A DNA stretch of 57,201 nt from a virus: IMG/VR virus record IMGVR_UViG_3300021373_000198, positions 1-57,201 of that record. The stretch is one strand, 5' to 3'. The position numbers were made by a program, and so were the translations under genes. The notes below the pieces were generated by a model that worked only from the letters and a program-made list of their open reading frames with translations, was not told the DNA's origin and did no database searches. Positions 25,184 through 33,897 of this stretch are shown piece after piece. Each line of letters starts with the position of its first letter. The first letter of the stretch is position 1.

Positions 25184-27319
25184 TCAAGCGACATACTGGA
25201 TGAAGGAGTTGAGCAGTTTCTTGTTTGTGGACTTGCTAGCAAGCATCTTCTTGAATGCTCGCGTGATCTCTGCTTTCTTGGCACCAGATTCAACTTCAAA
25301 TTCAGTGTCAGCAGTCAAAGAATTATTAGATAGTGCATAAAGAGCCGTGAATGATTTGGGATCAGGAATGATCGCAGACTTCTCTTTCTTCCACTGCTTT
25401 TGTACATCAGCATACTTCATGCTGTTGCCATAAACAGAAACAAAGTTAGACAGTTGTGATGCGCTACCGATACGAAAACCAAGAACATTTACACCAGGGT
25501 TACGATCTCGAACTTGCTGGATAAAGTTGTTAGTGGATACACCATAGTATTCGGTCTTGCTGTAAGTGATTCCTGTTTTGCGATCACGGAGAATGCAACT
25601 TTCAGTGCGACGAGGACGAATATAATACTCATCTTTGTATTCACTATAATACTTACGACCATAAGTGCTCATGCAAGATTCACCATCAGTCAAGATACAC
25701 ACGTTAACTTTCTGAAGATCATTCTGCTTTTTAAATTGAGGAATGATGTAGTTCAGCATGACAACAGCTTCATTAAGAGGAGTGCCAGACAGACCGATAC
25801 CAGGGGTAGTTTGATACGAGACGTATTGAACGTAAGCATATGCTTCGCGGAACAAGTTGTAGCACATCCGTTCATAATCTTTGGAGTTAGAACGAGAAGA
25901 CACAAAGTTCATCAGATGGAACTGGTCCTTGTGCAAAAAGACTTTGTTCTCTTCACAACCCCTGCTCTCAAAATATTCATCATCATTGTGGTTATCAACT
26001 ACCTGACCATTTGCACGGCGAACAGGATAGTAGTCATTGGTAAACGCATAGACTTCAAAAGGGATCTGAACTTTCTTGCAGAAAGCAGTCATGTTTAAGA
26101 CTTGCTTTACTGCTGCAAGAATATCATGTTGCATTGATCCAGACCAGTCAAGGAGGAACAACAAACCATGGTTCTTACCATCAGTCACTACAGTCACTTT
26201 CTTGAAGATGTCTTCAGAATACTTATAAGTATGAAGCTTTGAAGTATCAAGAACACCAGTTTTAGATTCTCCAGAACGAGCATAAGCGTCAGCAGACTTA
26301 CGGCACTCAAACTCTTTAACAAGATAGTTTACCTCTTTCTGCGATTGCTTTCTGAACTCACGATAAGCATCTTGTACTTCTATGTATCCAGCAAAGTCCT
26401 CATTTCGCTCAAGAAATCCCTTGGAATAAGAATCAATCCAGTCATGAACTTCAGTCCAGTCAGCGACATAATCAGGAAGATTAACGCTGTCAGGAATCTC
26501 GATGTAATTGTTGTTACCAGACCAGCGATCAGTAAATCCTTTTGCGTTCTCATCAAAAGCACGTTGGGTGCGAGACTCCTCTTCATCCATATGGTCACCA
26601 CCTTCAGGTGCGCTGCTACCTTGCGGCACAGATTCTCCGCCATCAGAGTTTTCGTTTTCACTCTCACGACGCTGTGCCTCATCCAGCATCTCTTCATGAG
26701 TCATAGTGTCACCATCAGAACCTTCAGGACTCTGACGTTGTGATTGCATCTCTTCAGGAGCAGGTTCCTGAACCTTTTCTTTCTTGCTGTAATTATAAAT
26801 GTCAACAGCAATTTGCAGGGCTTCCTCAAAAGTTTCGCAGTCATCGATGCGAGGAAGGAACTGACGCTCATCTGATTCAAAAGGAATCATGGCAGAAGCA
26901 CCAATCTTATAGTTCAGATTGATACGATCAATCAAGCTGAAGGTGTTGAGATCTTCGTCAGCGATCTCAAAGAAATCTCTCTCATGCAGTTCTTTGTAAC
27001 CACCAGCGAAAGAACGACGCAGACCAGGATACTTGCGCTTCATCAGCTTCTCAATGCGAGCATCCTCAACCACGTTGATGAAGTCCATAGGACAGTCAGC
27101 AACGTTCCTCCAATCTTCATTAGGGGTGAAGAGAGCGTGACCAACCTCATGCCCCACCAAGAGGTCATAGACGATGTTAGATGCCTTGTCCCAATTAGGC
27201 AGGGTAAGCACACGGGTGTCCACATTGAACTGTGCTGTAGAACAGTTGCGGTGCTCAACAATCAGGTTCTCGGTTGCCAGCAAACGGGCAAGGTTACCTT
27301 TGATTGCTTGGGTGGTCAT
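25184..27319 (-). CDS. CobT-like protein: HExxH metallopeptidase-like domain plus VWA domain
   Basis: A 711-residue partner of the CobS-like ATPase. The N-terminus has a zinc-protease motif HEVGH (57-61) with a possible third ligand Glu85 in FINVVEDARIE. A Ser/Glu/Gln-rich acidic linker (about 190-260) follows. The C-terminal VWA domain has a MIDAS motif DWSGS (Asp391) and LSGTPLNEAV and CILTDGES. Cobaltochelatase CobT has a VWA domain and acidic linker; the HExxH motif is more like VWA/metallopeptidase families. It follows gp46 after a terminator. Confidence 0.82.
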   Translation of the reverse strand: MTTQAIKGNLARLLATENLIVEHRNCSTAQFNVDTRVLTLPNWDKASNIVYDLLVGHEVGHALFTPNEDWRNVADCPMDFINVVEDARIEKLMKRKYPGLRRSFAGGYKELHERDFFEIADEDLNTFSLIDRINLNYKIGASAMIPFESDERQFLPRIDDCETFEEALQIAVDIYNYSKKEKVQEPAPEEMQSQRQSPEGSDGDTMTHEEMLDEAQRRESENENSDGGESVPQGSSAPEGGDHMDEEESRTQRAFDENAKGFTDRWSGNNNYIEIPDSVNLPDYVADWTEVHDWIDSYSKGFLERNEDFAGYIEVQDAYREFRKQSQKEVNYLVKEFECRKSADAYARSGESKTGVLDTSKLHTYKYSEDIFKKVTVVTDGKNHGLLFLLDWSGSMQHDILAAVKQVLNMTAFCKKVQIPFEVYAFTNDYYPVRRANGQVVDNHNDDEYFESRGCEENKVFLHKDQFHLMNFVSSRSNSKDYERMCYNLFREAYAYVQYVSYQTTPGIGLSGTPLNEAVVMLNYIIPQFKKQNDLQKVNVCILTDGESCMSTYGRKYYSEYKDEYYIRPRRTESCILRDRKTGITYSKTEYYGVSTNNFIQQVRDRNPGVNVLGFRIGSASQLSNFVSVYGNSMKYADVQKQWKKEKSAIIPDPKSFTALYALSNNSLTADTEFEVESGAKKAEITRAFKKMLASKSTNKKLLNSFIQYVA

Positions 27320-27354
27320 GGTTTCTCTTGCGTTGATGCCTATAGTATATACGC

Positions 27355-27380
27355 AAAAAGGGGAGTCCGAAGACTCCCCT
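27355..27380 (-). terminator. Rho-independent terminator overlapping the gp46 stop
   Basis: AGGGGAGTC / GACTCCCCT stem with a TTCG tetraloop followed by TTTT on the minus strand. The gp46 stop codon TAG (27381-27379) is the first part of the stem. A TATACT lies just after it, without a good -35, before the CobT-like gene. Confidence 0.88.
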
Positions 27381-29109
27381 ATGCCGCTTCCGCAACTGTC
27401 TCTCGGACGACCGAGTAGTTCTTTACTTTCTCACACTGTAGAGTTCTATCAAACTTTCCGTCAAGATTTTCTTTGTGAGAGATCACAAACACATTAGTGT
27501 CATCATCAAAGTTACGAAGGATCCATCCCAATTCACCAGTGCCATTCTGATCTAATGAGCCATCAAAGATCTCATCTAATATGAGGATGTTAGTATCAAC
27601 GCTATTCTTAAGTTTAGCAACAGCACGCCAAGTAAGCAGAAGAGCGATATCGATACGAGCTTTCTCTCCCTCGCTGAAGGATTCGTAAGAGAACGTATCC
27701 CTGTATCTTGACTTGATTGTTTCTTCAAAGTTCTCGTCCAGCGCAAAGTTGACATAGAAGTCCATGTTCTGAAGGTACTGGTTGATGAGTTTGTTCATCA
27801 CGGGAAGATATCTCTTGATGATCCTGGTTTTGATTCCATTATCTTTCAAGAGTTGTGACGCTGCAAGAAGTGTGTCACGTTCTTCTTTGATCTCGGAGAT
27901 CTGTTTCTTCAGTTTCAGGTATTCTTCCTGTAAGTATTTTAACTTCTCGTCTGCTTCTGAAGAATCTGATTTATTATTTCTTAATAATTCAATCTGATCC
28001 ATCAGGTCTTTGACTTGCAACTGAATGCGTGTGATGGTAGAGTTTGCTATTGCAATATCAGAATTAACTTTGTTGATAAGTTTAGATGTTTCGATATATT
28101 TTGATTCTCTTTCTTCCTCAAGTTTAATAGCAATATCCATTTCATCAAAGCCCTTGTTTAGTTCTTTGATGGAGTCCATGATAGTGGTAATTCTAGCATC
28201 CTTCAACTCTTCTGTAATTGACTGACTACAAGTAGGACATGTAGAGTTGTGCATAAAAAACTCATGTTCTTTTTTATGCGTAGAAAACTTTTGTTGAATC
28301 TTCCCCTTTAAAGTGTTTAACTTTTTAAGTTTTGTTGGTGTATAAGAGTTGGTTTCTAAATCTTTAGAATATTTTTCACTTTCTACGTTAAGGTTGTTAA
28401 CAATTTCAATAGTTTTTTCTTCTTCTGCTAACAAAGAAGCAATGGCATTCTGTTTTTCAACAACCGTCTCTTCGTTTTTCTTGCTGATGTGTTCGATGTA
28501 TTGTTTTTGCATCAGAATTTTTTCTTCAGCAAGATTAGATTGATAGTCAATCTGTTTCATCTCATCAGTAGACATCTTCACCTTGTCTTTCAACACGGTG
28601 TTCATTACAGAGAAGATCTGAATGTCAAGAATGTCTTCGATGATGTCCCTACGTTGAGCGATAGGAAGACGCATGAAAGGAACAAAGGTACTACTTCCTA
28701 GTACCACAATCTGGGTAAATGATTTATAGTTCATCTTGAGAATGTTAGTCTCAAGTTGTTTTTGATAATCATTTGTCGTACTTGATTGATCAAGCATCTG
28801 ACCGTTCTGATATATCTCAAAGACACCAGGCTTAATACCACGAACTACTTTAAAGTCGTTCTTTGCAATATTAAACTCGATCTCAACCAGACAATCCTTT
28901 TGATTGATGCTATTCACCAGCATCGGTTTGTTGATCTTACGGAAAGGTTTTCCAAAAAGTGAGAACGTCAGTGCATCTAGAATGGTAGACTTGCCTGCAC
29001 CATTAGCACCAATAATTAAGTTTGTTTTTGAAGCAAGCAAATCAATTTCGGTGAATACGTTTCCAGTGGACAGGAAATTTTTCCAACGAAGTTTTTTAAA
29101 GACAATCAT
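27379..29109 (-). CDS. 46: recombination nuclease subunit (T4 gp46, SbcC/Rad50-like)
   Basis: A 576-residue SMC-type ATPase that with gp47 resects DNA ends for recombination-dependent replication. Walker A is IIGANGAGKSTILDAL near the N-terminus, a zinc hook CPTC lies in the middle of long coiled-coil arms (about residues 170-410), and the C-terminal lobe has the signature SEGEKARIDIALLL and Walker B NILILDEIFDGSLD. Length matches T4 gp46 (560). It ends in a terminator and follows the DUF3110-like gene. Confidence 0.95.
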   Translation of the reverse strand: MIVFKKLRWKNFLSTGNVFTEIDLLASKTNLIIGANGAGKSTILDALTFSLFGKPFRKINKPMLVNSINQKDCLVEIEFNIAKNDFKVVRGIKPGVFEIYQNGQMLDQSSTTNDYQKQLETNILKMNYKSFTQIVVLGSSTFVPFMRLPIAQRRDIIEDILDIQIFSVMNTVLKDKVKMSTDEMKQIDYQSNLAEEKILMQKQYIEHISKKNEETVVEKQNAIASLLAEEEKTIEIVNNLNVESEKYSKDLETNSYTPTKLKKLNTLKGKIQQKFSTHKKEHEFFMHNSTCPTCSQSITEELKDARITTIMDSIKELNKGFDEMDIAIKLEEERESKYIETSKLINKVNSDIAIANSTITRIQLQVKDLMDQIELLRNNKSDSSEADEKLKYLQEEYLKLKKQISEIKEERDTLLAASQLLKDNGIKTRIIKRYLPVMNKLINQYLQNMDFYVNFALDENFEETIKSRYRDTFSYESFSEGEKARIDIALLLTWRAVAKLKNSVDTNILILDEIFDGSLDQNGTGELGWILRNFDDDTNVFVISHKENLDGKFDRTLQCEKVKNYSVVRETVAEAA

Positions 29110-29384
29110 TCTAGATCAATCGGCGGAATAATAAAATCATCAACGGTTATTATAGCATACCTATGGTTTCTTTGTTCACAGGCTGCAACAATAAGTTCTC
29201 TTTCTATTTCAACTAACTGCAGATTTGGTCCCTCTTCATCTTCTATAAGTTGTATAGCATAGCGTTCCGCATCATCTTGACACTCAAAAATAGGAACTAT
29301 TTTTTCTCCAGTATCCTTATCTATGAGAGAAAACACACCCTCTGGGTGGTCAACAAGTGTCAAGATGTACGTAGCGTCTGTCAT
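29106..29384 (-). CDS. small protein between gp47 and gp46 (DUF3110-like)
   Basis: A 92-residue protein: YILTLVDHPEGVFSLIDKDT, IVPIFECQDDAERYAIQLIE, then RYAIITVDDFIIPP. The ECQDDAERYAIQL helix and flanking strands resemble cyanobacterial DUF3110 proteins (a host-like family), as recalled, not verified. It sits inside the gp47-gp46 operon with 4-base overlaps on both sides, so it may act with the nuclease or simply be a coupled passenger. Confidence 0.75.
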   Translation of the reverse strand: MTDATYILTLVDHPEGVFSLIDKDTGEKIVPIFECQDDAERYAIQLIEDEEGPNLQLVEIERELIVAACEQRNHRYAIITVDDFIIPPIDLE

Positions 29385-30424
29385 ACCATCTCACAGCTTT
29401 CAATATATAGGTTCCTCATGAGTTTTTTGAGCGAGGTTTTGTCTACGGATATCTCCACCTCATCGATATATTCGTTCAGAAGTGTGAGGGTATCTTTCAC
29501 TTCAATGTCAGCATCATCGGTTTGATCCTCACTCACAAGAGTCTCAACAACTTTGATATCATGTACACCAGCAGCATACAAAGAATCAATCATTGTTTCG
29601 AACCTGTAGTAGTCTCTCTTTTCTTCTACAACTACTTTAACAAAGGTATCTTTGTACTCCGTGTAGTCAAGAACCATGTCTTTATCTACATCATTGTAGT
29701 AGACCTTCTTGAAGATCTCATATGGATTCTTGACTCTAGTCAGTCTATTTGTCTTGGGTTGCCACAGATGAAATCCACGCTCATCCTTGTAATCATTCCA
29801 GAACATTTGGTAAGGATTACCTAGGTATGTGATGTTGCCCTTGCTTGACTTGTGATGGTAGTGACCAGAGAAGACTTGTTTGAAGTCCTTGTAGATAGAA
29901 GGATCATGTCCGTGCTCCATCTTAAGCCCAGGTGTTACTTCGAAACCGTCAAGTTCGAGGTGTCCCATGACAATTTGTGCATCTGTTTGTTGGAGATGTT
30001 CCATCGTCGATGCTTCGTTCTCCCTGTTGATCCAAGGGACAAAACAAACTTTCGTACCCTCAATAGTAACAGTAGTAACCTCATCGTAGACACGAATATT
30101 ATCATAGTCACCTAGCAATAAGTCAGGAGAGTTGATGGAGTTTGTGTTCTTGTAGTACACACAGTGGTTGCCCAAGATTGTATGCACTGTGATGCCCATT
30201 TCATTCAGGCGATCAAAGTAGTGAGTACGAACACGATTCCATACATTAAAGTCAATACCTTTACGGTTGTCAAATGTGTCGCCCAGGTCGATGATCTCTT
30301 TGATACCTTTCTTCTCTAGCGTAGGAAAGAAGACATCATCATAGAACTTTTGGAAGTAATTCCAAAATGCCAGACTACCCTTACGACCGTCTAGATGTTG
30401 ATCAGTAATCAATGCTACAGTCAT
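29381..30424 (-). CDS. 47: recombination nuclease subunit (T4 gp47, Mre11/SbcD-like)
   Basis: A 347-residue metallophosphoesterase, the nuclease partner of gp46. Phosphoesterase motifs are in order: ITDQHLDGR (I), DLGDTFDNRKG (II), LGNHCVYY (III, GNH), VMGHLELDGF (IV) and SGHYHHKS (V). The C-terminal part is an alpha/beta cap region that binds gp46. Length is typical. It overlaps gp55 by 4 bases, so late sigma and the recombination nuclease are made from one mRNA. Confidence 0.95.
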   Translation of the reverse strand: MTVALITDQHLDGRKGSLAFWNYFQKFYDDVFFPTLEKKGIKEIIDLGDTFDNRKGIDFNVWNRVRTHYFDRLNEMGITVHTILGNHCVYYKNTNSINSPDLLLGDYDNIRVYDEVTTVTIEGTKVCFVPWINRENEASTMEHLQQTDAQIVMGHLELDGFEVTPGLKMEHGHDPSIYKDFKQVFSGHYHHKSSKGNITYLGNPYQMFWNDYKDERGFHLWQPKTNRLTRVKNPYEIFKKVYYNDVDKDMVLDYTEYKDTFVKVVVEEKRDYYRFETMIDSLYAAGVHDIKVVETLVSEDQTDDADIEVKDTLTLLNEYIDEVEISVDKTSLKKLMRNLYIESCEMV

Positions 30425-30912
30425 CGGTTCATTCTTGTCTCAATGTTTTCTTTGATGCTACCCATGTCGGCATAAGAAGCATTCATACCAGCCATATCAC
30501 CTTCGTATGTTTCTGTGTACATAACTTCTTGGTGACCAGATCTCTCAAGAATTTTACTCTTAATTTCTAGTTGGCGTTTTTCTTTCTGAATGCGGCGAAG
30601 GAAAGCGTAGTAGATAATTTGTGTGAAGTAGGCAAAAGGATTGGAAGACTTCTCTGGATTAAAGTTGTCAATATACTGTAGGCAGTTTTCAATGCCGTCA
30701 CAGATCATGTCCTCTCGGAACATGTAGTTAACAAAGTTTGGTTTGTAAGACAGGTGTGTAGCAATCTTCAGGAAACATTCACCAATGTAATTTGGTACAA
30801 GCGGTTTTGATTTACCTTTCTTTTTAGCAAGCTCGACCTTACGTTTATATTCCACGATTGCTTCGAGGAACTCTTTGTTATTAACGTAGTATTCGGTCTT
30901 TGCCTTTGCCAT
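30421..30912 (-). CDS. 55: late-transcription sigma factor (T4 gp55)
   Basis: A 163-residue phage sigma factor that directs RNA polymerase to late boxes. The region from about residue 60 (NFVNYMFREDMICDGIENCL, then NFNPEKSSNPFAYFTQIIYY and AFLRRIQKEKRQ) aligns with sigma-70 region 2, as in T4 gp55. The N-terminus is Lys-rich. It is the first gene after the promoter at 30935-30963, so it should be made early. Confidence 0.93.
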   Translation of the reverse strand: MAKAKTEYYVNNKEFLEAIVEYKRKVELAKKKGKSKPLVPNYIGECFLKIATHLSYKPNFVNYMFREDMICDGIENCLQYIDNFNPEKSSNPFAYFTQIIYYAFLRRIQKEKRQLEIKSKILERSGHQEVMYTETYEGDMAGMNASYADMGSIKENIETRMNR

Positions 30913-30934
30913 CTAGTTGCTATTTGCTAACAAC

Positions 30935-30963
30935 AGTATAACTCGATTCTGTAATTCTGTCAA
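30935..30963 (-). promoter_or_regulatory. strong sigma-70-type promoter for gp55-gp47-gp46
   Basis: TTGACA (30963-30958), a 17-base spacer, then TATACT (30940-30935), 23 bases before the gp55 ATG. The -35 hexamer is half of a perfect dyad, TGTCAA-TAGC-TTGACA (30958-30973), an operator candidate. Confidence 0.88.
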
Positions 30964-31022
30964 TAGCTTGACAAAAGACCTAAAACCTAATAGAATAACT
31001 CTGTAAGGGTTCAAGAGACATA

Positions 31023-31418
31023 CTAGCTTTTATTAAATAGAGCTTCTAATTTCTTTTTAGTTTCTTCTACAGAACCAAGGTATCCCATCTCTCTAGAGAT
31101 TTCATTTGTTTTTGATTCTGGTTCATCAGAATTAATATTGTTTACATTCATCAAGTAATATACTTTGACTCTCTCATCTAATTCGGAGATAGTTAGTACC
31201 TTATCCATTTGAATAATAAACATGTCATCATAAGAAGAAGCGATCCATTCTTTTAATGAGAATCCATCGATTTGTTTTCCAGATTTTTTTGATGTCACTC
31301 TGTCAACTAGTAAAGGATTCTCCATTAATAAAGAATCCTCATCTACCATGTAACAGACTTTAGAGATTAATTCTTCTCCAGATGATAGTTTTATCGTTGC
31401 ATAAAATTCGTCTTCCAT
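31023..31418 (-). CDS. Sm-like family protein (paralog 4, diverged)
   Basis: A 131-residue protein: ATIKLSSGEELISKVCYMVD, SLLMENPLLVDRV, SLKEWIASSYDDMFIIQMDK, then a charged helical tail. The SGEELI strand, the Glu-Asn-Pro-Leu strand (Sm-like second half) and the Asp-Asp...I strand match the other three paralogs, though less closely. It lies between uvsW and the gp55 promoter. An RNA-binding role is inferred, not shown. Confidence 0.7.
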   Translation of the reverse strand: MEDEFYATIKLSSGEELISKVCYMVDEDSLLMENPLLVDRVTSKKSGKQIDGFSLKEWIASSYDDMFIIQMDKVLTISELDERVKVYYLMNVNNINSDEPESKTNEISREMGYLGSVEETKKKLEALFNKS

Positions 31419-31420
31419 TA

Positions 31421-32884
31421 TTACCTTAAATCTACTTTTACTGTTTCATACTTAAAATTTTCTTCCTGGTAGATTGCAATCCTTTCGTAAAGGTGTTTAA
31501 GTGTATAGTTTTCTCGACGACCAGAGATGTCGTCTGCAATATCATAGAGAGTAGCGATTTCTTTTCCTTCTCCCTTCCTCAATACACGACCTATGCTCTG
31601 TAGGTTACGCACTCTTGACTTGGAAGGTGATGCGAAGATGATGTTGTGCAGTCTCCTGATATTAATACCAGTGCTGAATGTTCCATAAGAAGCAATGATC
31701 ACTGCATTGTCTTCTTTTTCTGTAATGAGTCTGACAGCTTCACGATCCTCAATGTCAGTGCCGCCGTGTACGAAAAATACTTTTCTTTCATTACCAACAC
31801 TATTATTTATGAGTTCAAAGAGTGGTTCACCGTGCTTCTCCACATAGTTGAATAGCACCAGTGTATTACCACCGATGTCATTAACAAGATTCTTAATTAG
31901 ATTGTTTCTTTTCTGATGAGTTACAATGTATTCCATTTCAGAATGGAAGTCTGCAAAATGCTGATACTCATGTTTACACACCAGAACTTTGATCCTGAAG
32001 TTCGACAGATAACCCTTCTTGATAAGATCGTCAGTCTTTGTGACTTTTTCACAAGCACCAAACAATCCTTCTAGAACCCACTTGTGTGTCTTGCTTCCGT
32101 CAAGCGTTCCAGTAAAACCAAAACGATACTTGGCATTATGAAGCTTCGTCATGATTCCTGTGAGGGACTTCGACTTAAATAAGTGTGCCTCATCTCCGAT
32201 AACACAGTCAATGTCATCAAAGTATCTCTTTGGGAATTTGTAGATGGACTGCCATGTTGAGATAACAACTGGTTTGTCAGTATTCTTATCTTTGCCCGAA
32301 TATATGGTATGACAGTGTTCGTCAGCGGACCATCCATAGTCTTTAAAATCCTTGATCATCTGCTCCACTAGTGAAGTAGTAGGAACTACGAGCAGAATCT
32401 TTTTACCTGTTGCAACATAGTATCTTACGATACTGTAGATCATGAGTGACTTACCAGATCCTGTTGGTGACAGGAACAAACCTCTGTTATTTTTGAGGGC
32501 TTGATAAACTGTGTTGTACTGATAGTCTCTTGGTTTATATTTAGAGATCTTATCCATGAAGACCTTAACACCACCAGGAGATACTAACTGGTTTGGTTCT
32601 TCTACGTCACCATACCAATCATTACTTTCATACTTAATCTGATATCTACGTTCCTTACACCACTCTTTAAGGTGTGGCAGCAGACCATTGTACAGTTCTC
32701 CTGTAGCAGGAGAGTACAAGTGGATCATCCCATCCCAGTATCTAAAGCGTGGTTGTCTTTTTAAAAACTTTGCTTCTGGCAGCTCAAAAGAAAAATAGTC
32801 TGCTAACTCTCTATGTACGTGTGGTTCTGAATTGACTGTTAGATAAACTTCATTCTTCTTCTTGACGACGATGTTAGACATCAC
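31421..32884 (-). CDS. uvsW: UvsW ATP-dependent helicase
   Basis: A 487-residue superfamily 2 helicase that in T4 reverses forks and unwinds origin R-loops to switch replication mode. It has an N-terminal DNA-binding region, Q-like YQYNTVYQALKNNRGLFLSP, Walker A SPTGSGKSLM, DEAH box CVIGDEAHLFK, GFTGTLDGSKTHK (motif III), and motif VI SIGRVLRKGEG. Length matches T4 UvsW. It overlaps uvsY by 4 bases. Confidence 0.94.
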   Translation of the reverse strand: MMSNIVVKKKNEVYLTVNSEPHVHRELADYFSFELPEAKFLKRQPRFRYWDGMIHLYSPATGELYNGLLPHLKEWCKERRYQIKYESNDWYGDVEEPNQLVSPGGVKVFMDKISKYKPRDYQYNTVYQALKNNRGLFLSPTGSGKSLMIYSIVRYYVATGKKILLVVPTTSLVEQMIKDFKDYGWSADEHCHTIYSGKDKNTDKPVVISTWQSIYKFPKRYFDDIDCVIGDEAHLFKSKSLTGIMTKLHNAKYRFGFTGTLDGSKTHKWVLEGLFGACEKVTKTDDLIKKGYLSNFRIKVLVCKHEYQHFADFHSEMEYIVTHQKRNNLIKNLVNDIGGNTLVLFNYVEKHGEPLFELINNSVGNERKVFFVHGGTDIEDREAVRLITEKEDNAVIIASYGTFSTGINIRRLHNIIFASPSKSRVRNLQSIGRVLRKGEGKEIATLYDIADDISGRRENYTLKHLYERIAIYQEENFKYETVKVDLR

Positions 32885-33357
32885 GCACTCCCGTTAATAA
32901 ATTTTTCCCATTCAATAGCACTCTTGATAGCAAAACCTCGGTTAGAGATCTGGCGCATTACTTGGTCTAGGTAGTACAACATTTGGTCAATGTATTTGAC
33001 CTTGGCTTCTAGGTTGATAATTTCGTCATCTGATTCCAGATAGACTTTCATCTTTTCTGAAGTCTTGATACTTGCCCCAAACGGTTTTTCGGCGTATACT
33101 CTTGCGTCAGCTTCGCCACCGTAATATTCTCGTTTATCTTTTACAAGTCTGCGAACCTCAAACTCTAAAGAAGTTTTAATTTGTGAGAGGTCTGTGTAAT
33201 GGTTTAAGTATTTATTGTGCTGGAAAGGGATCTCTAATGCGAGCTTTGCGAGATCCTCTGTGTATTCTTTGTTTTTAAATTGGAAATCAATTTGTGTATC
33301 TTGTGCCCACTCTTCCTTAATTTTCTGGAAGCGATTATGTAGTTGATCAAATTTCAT
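32881..33357 (-). CDS. uvsY: UvsY recombination mediator
   Basis: A 158-residue protein that loads UvsX onto SSB-coated DNA. The segment NKYLNHYTDLSQIKTSLEFE matches T4 KWLNKHSSIKKE, REYYGGEADARVYAEKPFG matches LDYYSGRGDGDEF, and the C-terminal NRGFAIKSAIEWEKFI matches SRGFAIKHIQDMRAFE. It is mostly helical. The gene order gp3-uvsY-uvsW fits other T4-like cyanophages as I recall. Confidence 0.92.
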   Translation of the reverse strand: MKFDQLHNRFQKIKEEWAQDTQIDFQFKNKEYTEDLAKLALEIPFQHNKYLNHYTDLSQIKTSLEFEVRRLVKDKREYYGGEADARVYAEKPFGASIKTSEKMKVYLESDDEIINLEAKVKYIDQMLYYLDQVMRQISNRGFAIKSAIEWEKFINGSA

Positions 33358-33869
33358 AGAATCCTGAAGTTCTTATCACGTAAAGTATAGCGTGTATACT
33401 TAAAGGTCACATTAGCAGTAAAGAAATCGATGTCGTTTACACTGGCATCGAATGATAGTTCTGTTAGAGATACTGGAAACAGTCTCTCAAAATCGATAAA
33501 GAAATTAGCGTTGTGATTTGATGTAGAGATTTGTAATTGACCAGCGGAATAACCCTCTCCCTCCACATCTCCATCTCTATCAGCATTTCCGTTATCGCGA
33601 ATCCAATTCCAGATAGAAGAATAATTTACCATGTCTTCATCTACGATAAAACGAAGCTGAAGATCGCCATAAGTTACTCCACCACCAGCAATAATTGGAT
33701 ACTCCCTGAACCTTGTAGGTACTTGAGTAACCTGCGCGGATACATCAGGGAGATTGACTGCTTGGCACAAGAAATCTACAGCAGCAAATCTTTCAAGCTT
33801 CAACTTGAAACCTACTGGTGTTAGGTAGTTTCTATTTACTAACTGTTCCTTATACCAATCGGCAGACAT
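33354..33869 (-). CDS. 3: tail completion protein (gp3-like, tail-tube fold)
   Basis: A 171-residue protein in the usual cyanophage gp3 position between capsid and uvsY. It looks like a tail-tube-type fold: GFKLKLERFAAVDFLCQAVN, LPDVSAQVTQVPTRF, YGDLQLRFIVDEDMVNYSSI, WNWIRDNG, then FFTANVTFKYTRY. T4 gp3 caps the tube. It could instead be a gp19/gp54-type protein; the call rests on synteny and fold pattern. A CTAAATA late box is 22 bases upstream. Confidence 0.72.
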   Translation of the reverse strand: MSADWYKEQLVNRNYLTPVGFKLKLERFAAVDFLCQAVNLPDVSAQVTQVPTRFREYPIIAGGGVTYGDLQLRFIVDEDMVNYSSIWNWIRDNGNADRDGDVEGEGYSAGQLQISTSNHNANFFIDFERLFPVSLTELSFDASVNDIDFFTANVTFKYTRYTLRDKNFRIL

Positions 33870-33890
33870 GTCAACTTCCCAAGCTACTAC

Positions 33891-33897
33891 TATTTAG
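33891..33897 (-). promoter_or_regulatory. late promoter box CTAAATA
   Basis: CTAAATAG, 22 bases upstream of the gp3-like ATG at 33869. It overlaps the TAA stop of the preceding gene. Confidence 0.65.

Noticed and set aside
24726-25340. Plus-strand open frame of 204 residues
   Set aside because: Antisense to the CobS/CobT-like genes, no ribosome binding site or family motif.
33194-33216. AATAAATA inside uvsY, and similar Asn-Lys-Tyr codons in gp14 and hsp20
   Set aside because: The boxes fall in coding Asn-Lys-Tyr triplets, far from any start codon; expected by chance.
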